In this document: positions 11,437-23,404 of the stretch, one piece after another
Layout of the letters: each line of letters starts with the position of its first letter
How positions within the stretch are numbered: the stretch's first letter is position 1
DNA from: Haematococcus lacustris
Lineage: Eukaryota; Chlorophyta; Chlorophyceae; Chlamydomonadales; Haematococcaceae
Direction of reading: 5' to 3'
DNA length: 64,000 bases
Assembly (NCBI GenBank): GCA_030144725.1
Contig: JASKMD010000022.1
Span: forward strand, 1,124,996-1,188,995
Notes under the pieces: generated by a model
The model's database searches: none
What the model was told of the DNA's origin: nothing
What the model saw: only the letters and a program-made list of their open reading frames with translations
Position numbers and translations under genes: made by a program

Positions 11437-12560
11437 CTAAGGGAGAGCTGAGGGGACCAAGGAGCGGGTAGGGGTGGGTGCACAGCAGCGGCTCAGCATG
11501 GTTGCTGCTGCACGCCACCAGGAAGGCTTACCAGCCTGGGTGGGCCTGAAGGGCACAGCAGGAGCTGCAAGGGCTGCAGGGGGCACTGCAGGCGAGCATG
11601 CTTCATCATCGATCCTGGCACGAGGGGAGGCGGGCTCCATCGTGCTTAGAGGCATGGCGGCAGGAGGTAGGCTGAGCGGCTGTGCAGCAGCAGAGATGCT
11701 GCGTGAACTGTTTCTTCTGGGGTGAGGATCTGACGATGGCTGAGGTGCATGGCTGCATGTTGGTGGTTGATGTGGCAGCGAATCAGGCACCGGATTAACA
11801 TGCTGGGGGGCCAATGCAGGGGCGAGGGAGGCCTTGGATACAGGCTGGGACTCTGCTTGGGCTGACTTTGTTGCTGGTTGAGGTGCCAGGCGTGCAGCTG
11901 CTGCCTCTGCTGCTGCTGCCGCTGCTGCTGCTGCTGCTGCTGCTGCCAGTGCTTTCATTTGACTTTGTCGAACAGGCTCAGGAGGTGGTTGCTGCAAGCA
12001 CAACAACAAATTGCAATTCGTAAACTTTGCTTGCGCTGCTTATGGACGATAGCAGGCATGCAGGTGAACCATTGCCAATACTAGCGAGCACTGCTGTGTG
12101 CGCAACGGCTGTAGATACTGACCTGCGCCTGTACGTCTGCCTGTGCAAACGGTGACGGCTGAACGGGGAGCTGGTGGCGCAAGTGCCTGTGCCGCCCTGC
12201 GCTCTGTGACAGCCTCTGTTGGAGCTGGCTGGCAGCAGCTCGGTTGACGATATGCCTTGTCGGAGGAGGATTGGTCATGACGCCATAGGTTCCTGTAACT
12301 TCACGTCCCGCACAAAGCGGAGCTGCTTGCACTGGCTGCTGCTCGGGTTTGGCAGGCACAGCCTGCGCGCATTCTCTCTCGCCGTCTCCTTCGAACACCA
12401 GTTTCAGAAGCTCAGCGCTGTCGCCTGGACAGCCACTGCTGCGGCATACGAGGCTGGCCCGAGTGCCGGGGAGCGAGTATTGCTTTCGTGCAATTGCAAG
12501 ACGGTGTGGCGAGGGTGGGGAGCCTGGGAAGGAGGGCTGCTGTATGGAAGATTTGGGCAT
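11437..12560 (-). CDS. Hypothetical Ala/Pro/Gln-rich protein, two or three exons
   Basis: Exon 1 runs from ATG 12560 to a GTCAGT donor after 12123 (146 codons). Exon 2 starts at 11991 after TGCTTGCAG in the same phase. It encodes a 14-residue Ala run from GCA/GCC repeats, then a Pro/Ser/Ala-rich region. It either reads to a stop at 11437 or is spliced at a GTAAGC donor after 11532. Exon 1 includes DSAELLKLVFEGDGEREC, the only part with mixed composition. I recognise no family. The matching phase across a clean intron supports a gene; the low complexity weakens it. Confidence 0.4.
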
Positions 12561-15500
12561 CCCTTGATGTTGCTCCCAGTTTGACAGGAATGATACGGTT
12601 GCTGGTGAGCAGCTGGAAGTGGCTATACAGTTTGTGTTTAGACACGCTCCTCTAGTTTTGACGTGTACTTTTGCAACGGCTCTTTTTACTCGGACGCTTT
12701 TCCGTCAGCATCCTTTTTTGTCAGCCACTGGCTGCGTCTTCTCCCGTTGTTTACAAACCCGTTGTTTACAGTAAGCTCCGCATTTAGTACTGCAGGGATC
12801 GGGATACGACCTAGGATACGATCACCTAGGATTTGATCCCTACAGTCTCCCCTCGATGCAAGGTCCTCTGCAGGTTGTGCCGGCTTTTAGGATACGATCA
12901 ACCGAGCTCCCAGGGTGCATGAGAGCGCCAAGGTGCACAGCAGCACCCAGGTGCGTGCATGACAGCGGTGAAGTGCACGGCAGCCTGCAGCTACATGGCA
13001 TCCCCCAGGTATATGGCAGCACCCAAGTGCATGGCAGCATGGCACCACAAAGCAGTTGTTGACAGGCCGTTAGCTACCTGTTTATACTGTGATGAGTTGT
13101 GAACGTCATAGACAGGGCTGCACCTTACCATTGCACTTCCAGCTGTTGACACTCCCATTGGCAATGCAAGCCACGGGCAAGGCTGCTCAACCTGCTGCTC
13201 CTGCTGATGGCCCAACTGGTCGTGCAAGCCAGGGTCAGGAATACTCAACTGACACCTCCTGTTCTTGCTGATGGTGAGCAGCAGCAGCAGCAGGAAGAGC
13301 AACCTGCTTACAGCAACCCTTACAGCTTGAGACGCGACTGCTGCTGCTGTTTAGCTCATGCTACTTACTAGTGTTTACACGCGTTTGTGCACTGGGCCCA
13401 TGGCCTGTAAGAAGCGCACGGCAAACGACGACACCAATACAGTTGATCTTTGCTGATCTTTGCTGGGGTATCCGTTTTATACAGCAGCCACACTCACACA
13501 CTCACCACACTCACTCCGCGGCTTGCTCAGTCACGCCCTGCTATCCTAAGTGCTCGATGTAGTGCACCGGGAGGATGTGCATTTCAACATATGCGCAGCC
13601 CTGTAGGGATCAGTGTACTTTATCCGAAGTACCCGCGCATCACAGACTTACTAGCCACAGCCGTCCGAAAGGGACAGAACGAGGAGGAGAAGGACGCCTG
13701 TCACGTTGAAGCGGAGCAGCGGTGGCGGGAACCGGCCCGGGTGCATCGACATTAGAGGCGGCGGTAGAAGAGGAAGGCAGCGTGCTACCCGCGACGTGGT
13801 GAGCAGCGCCAGGCTGTGGCAGAGCAGAGGCGGCAGGCCTAGCTTGTAATGTTGCCTGACCGGCTCATGTACATCGAACACTTATCCGCAGACGTTCAAC
13901 CCTCGTGTTAAACCAAACTTGTCCAGACTTATCCGCAGACGTTCAACCCTCGTTTCTAAACCTTGTCGATGACGATGGAACTTCATGCACCACAACCGTC
14001 CGAGTAATACAGGCACCCTTGCTGATCCCATTGCTTGGATTCCAAGTTGGAACAATGCCACCCGCATGGTCATGCAGATGGTCACCCCTACTACCAGCCT
14101 CCTGGCCTACATCTGCTGCTCTGCTTGGACGCGCTGGCTCCTCACAGTAAGGCACCACTCCACCAGAGGTTGGGACAGCTCCGCAGCGGCCACCAGCCAG
14201 AGCAACCGCTCCCATGTCTCCAGGGACACTAGCCCGTACCTGCACCAGCCCCCAGTTCAGGCGGCCCCAACATGGGGGTGGTAATGTTCATGCAAATACT
14301 CTCTCAATTCTGCACCGTTTTCGATACCGTTTATCACATTGGTAACTGCAAAGCAATGCGCGTCATTTGACCATCAGCGCAAGCCATTGGAGTCTTTGCT
14401 CGCGTACTGCCACATGTGCCCGCAAACAAATCACAGCGGCGAGACGGGTATCCTTGAGACGGTGAGCCACATCCCTGTGGCGCCATCTATCTGGCGCAGT
14501 GAGCGGGTTGTGCACACATGGAATGTTCGGCAAACACCCATCGCGATGCCTGCCGAGCGTGCAGGGCACCTAGACGGGGTGATTGAAACATAATAGATGT
14601 GCTCACTTCCGCCGAATACACCATTTGGGTCGGCGCACACTAAGGTGTCACCGGGTTACACCCCCCCTCCTCGACTGTGTCCTCCACTGTGTTGCACCCG
14701 CTGCACCCACAGGAAAAAGGCCACAAAATGTTTGTTCTTGACCCCTTGGCGCATTGATTAGAACAAACCGCACGTTAAACAGCCCAGGCCTCTATTAGTT
14801 TGACATCTTCAAAGTGACATCATGTTCTCCAAGCAGAATCAGGGCTACGGGGCTGTGGGGTGGCAGTTTAGCTATGAAACTTTGCACGCAGGTGGATGGC
14901 ATGTAGGGGAGTGTAACTCTCAGAGGTGCCGAGTCCAAACTCGGTCATGGTGTGGAGTTGTGCGACTGACTGCATGGCTCTGGCCCTGAGATCGGCTAAG
15001 GGAGTTGGGGGTCACAGACCAAAGTGAGCTTTTGCCGTATTTGAGTATGAGCGTTTGTAACACTGTTGTAGATGAGCTTAACCTAGTAAGTAGCATGTTG
15101 TAGGTCCAAATGGTCGAGCTGTGGCATTGCCCTCAAGGTATGGGAGGAGGTAGGCTCAGTGCCACATTCCCGCAACCGCTCTCCGATCCGACTGCTGCTG
15201 TCGACGCGCATGCTTGTGTAGAGCAGCCTAAGCGACGCGGGCGGTCGTAGTGATGACTGCATGCTCCGCAACGGCTCAATTCGAATCACCAACTTTGATG
15301 CTTTGCTGTGCACGGCCCACTGACTGCATGATTATTCTGGATGGGTGAAAGGTAGCTGGCTGTGTTGGCTACATTGTGAACCATCTAGCACAATATTTGG
15401 CGCAGTGAGTGCAGAGTTATAGCCGTCCTACTACCAGGGGTCAATTTCCTGTCATTTTCTGTTAGTTGGGGTCGCCCGACCCCAGTAGGCAGGTGGTAGG

Positions 15501-15840
15501 CAGGTGGTAGGCAGGTGAGAGGCAGGGGGAAGGCAGGTGGGCGGCAGGTGGGCGGCAGGTGGGAATGACAGAGTCTGTTTGCTTTGTGTGTGGTTGCAGT
15601 TTTCTTTTACTACCCACATCTCAAGCACACCATGACGATGAGTGGCACGGGTGTGACGTGAGTGTGATTGCTTCAATCATCACAAGATGCTAATGTCACT
15701 GGTGTACACGGTGTGATGTGTGTGAATTAACATGGCGTGACCCTGCCCCACTAATCACGAGACAAGCAAGCAGCAACAGCAGGCAGGGGCTGCTGCATTG
15801 GCAGCAAGGCAGGCAGGCAGGCTCTGAAGCCAGTACCCAC
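12561..15840. other. Repeat-poor spacer; no gene supported
   Basis: The stretch holds irregular degenerate repeats (12890-13045, GGTGCATGGCAGCACC-like) and a 47-bp tandem duplication at 13880-13973. A frame at 15083-15313 (-) could be a terminal exon of the SET gene (acceptor GCACAG, phase compatible), but I cannot confirm this. Nothing else is recognisable. Confidence 0.4.
13880..13973. repeat. 47-bp tandem duplication
   Basis: The block ACTTATCCGCAGACGTTCAA recurs at 13880 and 13927, followed by CCCTCGT in both copies and diverging after that. Confidence 0.75.
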
Positions 15841-18409
15841 CTTGCAGTTACTGCGTCGTACGCCACACGCTCCGCTGCCTGGAGAAGCTGCAGGGACACA
15901 GGGTACTCCCCGTCAGGGTCGGCCTGGCAGGACCCCGCTGCCCCGTTGAGCACTGCGGCAGGTGCAGGGCCGAGGGGGAGGGTTAGGATGATGAGGGCAG
16001 GGCTAGGGCCAGGCCTAGCCCCACAGCCACCGGTGCCTGGGTACCCAACCAGGTGCATGGTGCCCCAGGCATGGGCTACGGCCCACAGGGCATGGGATAT
16101 GCAGGTGTTGAAGCTCGCAGCTGCACAGGGCCAGGGCCATCAAGCCACAGGCAGAAAAGAGAAGAAGAAGAAGAAGAAGAAGACGAAGGATACTACTCTG
16201 GTAGAGCCGACGTGTACTTAGGGAGGAGCTTTCGCCTGGAGGGGCCGCAGCCTGCTCCCACCAACCGCCCTAGGGGTGAAGGAGACCCCTCCCACCCCAT
16301 CCTTGACCCCTGCACCCCATCTTTGACCCCTACCTTGAGTCTGTACACAGGTTTTGGCCAATAGACCAGGCAGCTAGATTCAGTTAAAATTCAGTTAGCT
16401 CCTCAATACAGGGTCCGACCTACTTGGGGGTGTAGCAGACGGCTAGGCATAGTGTGCTCATGTGCAGGGTGGAGTGGAGCAGTGAACCCTGGTGTGGGGT
16501 CAGCAGTGCCTGGTCAACAACATCTGGTGTGTCACACTAATGTGTCACACTCAATGACGTGGAGTGGTGATGTTTGCATTCGGTGTGTCTTGCTTCTTGA
16601 CCACACCTGTCCCCCCTCCCTAACCCCTCGTTTGCCCCTCTCTCCCTCCTCACCTCCCTTCAACAATGTCAAGCCCAACGCACGTTCGGTTGTCAGCACA
16701 TGCTGCACAGCCAGCAGCACGTGCAGGTCACTGCCCGGAGCCACTGCGCCAACAAGCAGCAGGGCAGCCACAGGGGAGCATGCCAGAGTGCAGAAAGCAT
16801 GTGGCGGACAAGGCTAGAAGAGGTGGTGGAGGGCATCAGATGTAACCTGATTGATCATGATCTGACCCGCATCACAAAAGGGTAGAAGGCAGCGCAGGCC
16901 CAAGCAGAACAATGTTGGGGTACGTCTGAACACATCAAGAGCAGGCCCACCCTCCAGGCTGATGGCACGCCACAGCTGACCCCTGAGCACATCCCTAAGC
17001 TGATGGCGGGAAGCCAGAGGTCTCAGGTGATTGTGAGGAATGCAGGCACAGGCAGGAGCAGGTGCTGGGACAAACCAGACCAGCTTACTTGCAAGTCAAC
17101 TTCACTGCCCCCAGGTCCCCCTCACCAGTCTAAGATATGCCACCCCTCGCCCCAGGCAAGCAGGCAGCAGCAAGACCACCCTGGACCTCAACTCTGTCCC
17201 TGCAAACTCCCTCTAGCATCAAAGCAAAGGGTAGGCAGATGAGTTGAAGCATGGTGTGTGACTCATGTTGGGAAGCAGGTGAGAAGCTGGAAGGGAGTTG
17301 GTGAGAAGCTGGAAGAAGCTGGGAAGAGGCACACAAGAGCTAGGAGTAGGAGGCGGCTGTGATGACATTATCAGCTTGCTCCCTCCCTCCTTCCCTCCCC
17401 TCCTCACCTGCACCCACTATATCCAGCGCCGGCTTGAAGGCCGTGAGGGCAGCTCTGGACCCACTGAGCCCCATGCTGGCTGCCCCGCCCTGCCCCTGCC
17501 CGCCCCCCGCCGCCCGTGCCTGCCTAGCCTCCCCTGCCTGGGCCACCAGCAGCTGGATGTCCAGCTCAAGGTCGGACATAGGACCCACATCGTCCAGCTG
17601 CGTGGTGTCCAAGGCGGTAGGGGCAAAGAGGGGGTACACCGTGGCTTGCAGCCAGCGCACCCACAAGACAGGCAGCTCCCCTGAGAGGGGTGTGCCATTG
17701 CCCTGCCCCTGCCCCTGCCCCTGCTTCTGCCCCTGCTTCTGCCCCTGCCCCTGCTCCTGCTGACCCGGCTGCTGGTGGGCAGCAGGGGTGGTGGATGCCC
17801 CATTGCGTGCTGCCTGTTCTTCGCTTGTCGCTGCTGGGGCATGGGCAGCGGTGGATGAAGGAGTAGGTGCAAGTAGGGAGGTGACTTCCCGTATCAGCCC
17901 ACCAAATTCACGCCTGAGCAGCAGCAGCAGGTCAGGGCGCAAGGGAGGAGGCCAGGGTTGGGCAGGGGCCTGGACAGCAGCAGGGTAAGGCAGGCTGTGG
18001 AGGCCAGGCAGGCAAGAGCAGGGTAGGCGGGTAATGGCAACGGCCAGCTGATTGAGGGAGAACACCATGAACACCTATCATTGTTGCGTAAGCCTGAAAA
18101 CCCTGCGACTTATTATCAATCCACTTACCAATTTATGTTGTGATAACCCTGTGTACCCTGTTATATTAACCCAGATAATTGTACCAGTATCCTATACTAT
18201 ATGATACATACTACACCATACACTATATGATTGTTGATTATTTGATGTATGGTAGATGCACACCCCCACAGCGTACCTTTGCTGCTCCATAAGGCTGTGG
18301 GCCATGCGCAGCATCTCCTGGTTCTCGGCATCCTCAGCCGTGGAGGATCCCAGCGCTTGATCCATAGCCTGCAGCCGGCACATCCATAGCCTGCAGCCTA
18401 CAGCCGGCA

Positions 18410-18444
<35 letters not shown>

Positions 18445-21400
18445 ATCTTGCTGCTGACATTGCTGCTGCTGTTGTTGTTGCTGCTGCTGCTTCTGCTCCT
18501 GCTGCTCCTGCTCACGACCTATTGCTGCCGACACCCTGCTGCTGCTGGTGGCCGTGTAGCTGACAGAGACCTTTATGACTACATTGGGATTAGCGGGGCG
18601 TCAGTGTTGCTGAGCACTGCTGACAATGAAGGAAGGAGCAGTGCAGGAGGGGCAGGGTGGGTGGTGATGCTGCGGGGGAGGAGGTGGGTGACGAGGCGTT
18701 GGTGACAGGCCAGGGGATGGTGACAGGCCAGCAGGGACCAGCTCTCATCATCTCCAAAACCACAACAAGGCCCTGTCCCAGCAGCAGTTTGTGCAGATCA
18801 CTAGACAACATCAGCTTTGACATGCCATATTATACCCCATCCCGCCCTACCCCACCCGCCCATAACCCTGACCCTGCCCCATCCCACCCTGCCCCATCCC
18901 ACCCTGCCCCATCCCACCCTGCCCCAACCCACCCTGCCCCAACCCACCCTGCCCCAACCCACCCTGCCCCAACCCACCCTGCCCCAACCCACCCTGCCCC
19001 AACCCACCCTCACCCAACCCACAGGTCACACAGCCCAGCCAAAAGGCCACCAGCACCGCCTGCACTCACTGCTCGGGCAAACACCGCCACCTCCCTCAGC
19101 TCCGCTAGACTCTTCAAGGCACTGTCTGGCAGCTGAGCCTCCAGATTGCAGCGCGGGCAGCAGCAGCTGAAGCCGTAGTGCTCCTGGTATGCAGAGCAGC
19201 AGGCAGGCATGGTAGGTCAGCAGCAGCAGGCAGCACATTGCTTAGCAGCAGCAAGGCCAAAGGAAGGCCAGGCAGCTAGTGAGGCCAGTAGGGATTGCGG
19301 CTGCCAACAGGTGAGAGGAGGAGGTCCAGTCGCTTCTTGGCGCAGCCTGAAGCCCAGACACAACATGTGTGTGCAGAGAGCTCCCTGCCCCTGCCCCTGC
19401 CCCTGCCCCTGCCCCTACCCTTGGTCCTGTCCCTACCCTTGCCCCTGCCCTAGCCGCTGCCCCTACCCTTGCCCTTGCCCCTGCCCTCGCCGCTGCCCCT
19501 ACCCTTGCCCTTGCCCTTGCCCCTGCCCTCGCCGCTGCCCCTACCCTTGCCCTTGCCCCTGCCCTCGCCGCTGCCCCTACCCTTGCCCTTGCCCTCGCCG
19601 CTGCCCCTACCCTTGCCCCTGCCCCTGCCCTGGCTTGGCCCCACCCTTGCCCCCCCCCCCCCCCCCCCCCCAGCCCTGGCCCCTGACCCCACCCCTGTCC
19701 CGCTAACCCACCCCTGACCCACTGCTGAGGCTGCATGCACCCCCCGCAATGCCTCACCTGCAAGTAAGCCACCCTCTCAGCTCGCGGCTCCAGGACCTTG
19801 GGGCCTATATAGGATATACAGACCTGCAGACAGACAGGCAGGCAGTGAAGGTAGCAGGTGTCGTAGCAGAATCCCTAACAGACAGGCAGGCTGGGCTGTC
19901 GGGCAGCTGTGCAGGCAGGGGGGCTGATACGAGGGCAGGGGATGTGATAGCAGGGGGGCTGATGAGAACACACAGAGACATGTAAGATCACCAACTAACA
20001 TGTAACATGGTCAGGCGACCCCCTCACCCTACATAGACATACAAGCATGCATCAGAGACATGAAAGATCCTCACCAACACCAGGCATGGCCAAGCAAGCA
20101 TGCAAGCATGCCACACCATGCAAGCATGTCAGCATGCATGGGTTGCCTGAGGTCACCTGCCTCCTGGCCCTGCTCAATGTCAGTTGCTGCGCGGACCAGC
20201 ATGGATCCCTCATGGCCCAGCACCATGAAGGAGGTGTTGGGGGAACAGGAGTGGTTCAGGAGGCCGAACAGGGGCCTGCAGGGGCAGTCAGGGGGCAGCA
20301 GGGACGGACCCTCAACGCCTGTACGTAGCAACACTATGGCCCCTGCACCTTCTCCCTCCTCCCTGCCCCTCCCCTTCTCCCTCCTCCCTGCCCCTCCCCT
20401 TCTCCCTCCTCCCTGCCCCTCCCCTTCTCCCTCCTCCCTGCCCCTCCCCTTCTCCCTCCTCCATGCCCCTCCCCTTCTCCCTCCTCCATGCCCCTCCCCT
20501 TCTCCCTCCTCCCTGCCCCTCCCCTTCTCCCTCCTCCATGCCCCTCCCCTTCTCCCTCCTCCATGCCCCTCCCCTTCTCCCTCCTCCATGCCCCTCCCCT
20601 TCTCCCTCCTCCATGCCCCTCCCTTTCTCCCTCCTACATGCCCCTCCCCTTCTCCCTCCTCCCTGCCCTTCCCCTTCTCCCTGCCATTCACCTTCTCCCT
20701 CCTCCCTGTCCCTCCCCACCTCCCTCCTCCCTGCCCCTGCCCTTCTCCCTGCCCCTTCTCCCTCCCCATCTCCCTGCCCCTCCCCTTGCCCCGCCCCTGC
20801 CCCTCACCACAGCCCACAGTGCCCCACCCGCTCCTCAGCTGCCAGGCGCCTGCAGCCACCACGCAGCCAGTAGGTAGTCAGGTGCACAGCTTTGCAGCCT
20901 CAGACACAGCCTCCAACTACGGTATTCCAGTTGGCTGGCGGTGTCCAATCATGATGCAGTGCTGGATCCTGACGTGATGTGGTGTAGGGAGGAGGCAGTG
21001 AAGGAAGGAGGGGAGGAAGGGAGGGGGAGGGGAAGGAGGATGGTGAGCAAATGCGAGGACAAGAGGTTGGGCTAGGACAGGGCGAGGGCCCAGGGGGAGG
21101 GCAGTACGATGGAAGGTAAGCAGGTGGGGACTGGGGAGAAGAGGGAGAGGAGGGGGAGAGGGGGTGGGATGAAGCACATTGGTGAGCCTTGCAGCAGGGA
21201 AGGAGCGAGGAGGGGGGGAAGGGGGAGAGGGGGGCCAGGAGGAAGGAGAGAGGGGGGTGGGAAGAAGGAAGGAGGGTGGGTTGAGGGAGGAAGGTGAAAG
21301 GAGGAAGAGGAAAGGAAGGTAGGTGAAAGGAGGGGTGCTTCCACCTGAGGAAGGCAGCAGCCGTGTCCTGTTCAGGAGCGCTGTAACTGTTGTAGCGAAC

Positions 21401-21909
21401 CACCTGCTCCACCATCACCTGCTGCTGTTTACTGTCTGAAGAGGCTGGCACTGGTGCCCCAGAGTTTGACCCCAGGAGTGACTTTGGGGGCACATAGTGT
21501 GACCCTTCCTGTGGGTGCCTCAGCCACAGGGGGTCCCCCATCAGCAGCTGCACCTGCCTCAACCGCCAGCTCTCAGGTGTGCTGCCCTGGTCAGCCATGG
21601 TTGAAGGTGTGACTGGGGTGCTGGAAGGTGTGACTGCCTTGGGTAAGCTGGGTGGGTCACTGTCTGCCTTCCCGTTGGTCTCCCCGCTGCTCCCCTGCCC
21701 ACCTTCCTGGCCTGCCTCCTTCACACGCAAGGTGTCTGCCCGCGTACCCCCCTGGCTGCTAGCAGGGGGAAGGGGAAGCAGGCTGGGCCACCAGCGTCGC
21801 AGCAATGCGTGGTTGACAACACTGCTGGCGCCCTCACCACCAACTGCTCTGCTGCCAGGGCCTGTGCCAATCCTGCTGCTGCTGCTGCTGTTCCTCCTGG
21901 TTTTGGTGG

Positions 21910-21951
<42 letters not shown>

Positions 21952-23059
21952 CAGGGGCCTGGTCCAGCCAGGGCTGTGCAGCCATGATGGCGGCTACCAG
22001 TTGGCTAGGGGGAGGGGAGCGCCCAGTCTGCAGCCAGTGGTGCAGAGGGCGAGGGCGAGGGTGAGGAGGGGGAGAGGGGGGGTTGAGGAGGGGGAGAGGG
22101 GGGGTGAAGGGGCCCGACTGACTTACCCAGTCTGCAGCCAGGGGGGGGGGCGGGGGGCTCACCCACACCAGCAGCACTCACACAAAACATCAGCCAGCTA
22201 CGGCACAGGTACAGGGGGAGATGGGAGGTGGGAGGGGGGAAGGGGGAGGGAAGGAAGGGGAACTGGCTTTCCCTGGGTGCCAACTGGGTACAGCCCACTG
22301 CCCTTGACCACTTGTAGCAGTCAGGTGTCTCAGCTCCACACACCCCTGCTCCTCACCCCCTCGACCCCCTCAACCCCCTGCCACCCCTTTGCCCCCTGCC
22401 ACCTTCGACCATTTGTAGCAGTCAGGTGTGCAATGTTACCGTGTGTGCAGCAGCTTGCTGGCTTGCCCTCACCGTGCTGCTACGGACCATGGCCAGGGGT
22501 GGTGCAATGAGCAGCAGGTCCCCAGCACTGACGGCCTGGGTGGCCACCACACCCAGCCCTCGGCCTGCAGGTGCATGGAGGCATGCCGCACGGGAGAGGC
22601 AGTTGGAGGCTAACTGCCACACCAACATCTGCATGCCTGGCCCATCACTCATTGATTACTCCCTACACCCCACCCTACCAGGTCAGCTCCAGTCTCATCC
22701 ACACGCATACTTACATGCATACATACATATCCCTCCTGCGCTGGTCGTCTGACCCCCTCCCTTACTAAGTCCCTCACGCTGGCCTGAGGGGGTCTCCACC
22801 GGAGGAGCGGTCTGACACCCTCCTCAGGCTTACCTGGGAGTTCTGCGACCTCAATGCAGCCAATGAAGGGTTGCAGGACGTTGGACGCGGAGAATAAATT
22901 GTCAGCGTCGCCGCCGTCCCCAACTAGCAGGTTCGATGTCCGTGTCGCCTGTAGCCTGCGACACGGCGGAGGTGCTGGTGTGCGGTTTCGTAACATGGCT
23001 GCGCGCCATCGCAAGGTTGACTCGGGCTGTTTATTGAGGAAACGGCGCTGCGGAAGCAT
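15841..23059 (-). CDS. SET-domain protein (SMYD-like, with post-SET Cys motif)
   Basis: A likely protein lysine methyltransferase. The ATG at 23059 opens exon 22834-23059. A second exon ending at 22473 carries the SET start GRGLGVVATQAVSAGDLLL. Exon 21345-22013 is a long Ser/Pro-rich insert ending VRYNSYSAPEQDTAAAF. Exon 20161-20275 gives PLFGLLNHSCSPNTSF, the NHxCxPN SAM/substrate motif. Then 19758-19823 (VCISYIGPKVLEPRAER) and 19070-19183 (HYGFSCCCPRCNLE, the CxCxxC zinc motif after SET). Downstream helical exons are 18277-18368, about 17414-18081 (with a Gln-Gly repeat coded by CCCCTG units), 16654-16743 and 15841-15952. Phases match at most junctions; those between 22473 and 22013 and between 18277 and 18081 are unresolved, as is the last exon. 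Methylated substrate unknown. Head-to-head with the phosphatase gene at 23405. Confidence 0.82.
18865..19020. repeat. 15-bp minisatellite in a SET-gene intron
   Basis: About ten units of 15 bp (ACCCTGCCCCAACCC, earlier units ATCCC) in the intron next to the exon at 19070-19183. Confidence 0.9.
19380..19671. repeat. CCCTGC/CCCTTGC-rich array ending in a run of 22 C
   Basis: Irregular mixture of CCCCTG, CCCTAC, CCCTTG and TCGCCG units followed by 22 consecutive C at 19650-19671. It lies in the intron between SET-gene exons 19758-19823 and 19070-19183. Confidence 0.9.
20335..20700. repeat. 25-bp polypyrimidine minisatellite in a SET-gene intron
   Basis: About fourteen 25-bp units (CCTCCCCTTCTCCCTCCTCC plus A/C and TGCC). 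The plus strand is almost purely pyrimidine. The same intron continues with a polypurine stretch at about 20990-21330. Confidence 0.92.
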
Positions 23060-23404
23060 TGCTGGGTGGAAGCAATGTTATGAGTAACAGATTAGCCGTA
23101 ACACGGCAGTCAACAAAGTCCGCATGTGGCATCGTGTAGTCCATTTTTCCAAGCTGTACCATCATTTAGGCTCTTTGTGCCGCTACTATGAGCCACCAAC
23201 CCCTCAACACCAATGCACAAATCGACATCACAACAACCCCAAAGTTGACCATGGCTCGATCGCTCTGATAAGGCGCAGGCCATTTGCTCGTAGTTCCTGG
23301 TCATGTAAGGTTCGCTCTTGACCGCTTCTGCCGCCTAGCCTCACTCGCTCACACCGGCAGCGACCTCGACTGGCTAGATCGAAGTCGCACTGGACGTTCC
23401 TCCA
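23060..23404. promoter_or_regulatory. Shared divergent promoter region (SET gene / HAD phosphatase)
   Basis: Only about 345 bp separate the two opposing start codons (23059 minus, 23405 plus), so both promoters and 5' leaders must lie here. No TATA box stands out. Confidence 0.55.

Noticed and set aside
17340..18074. Independent Gln-Gly-rich gene
   Set aside because: Phase and helical context fit an exon of the SET gene, so I included it there instead.
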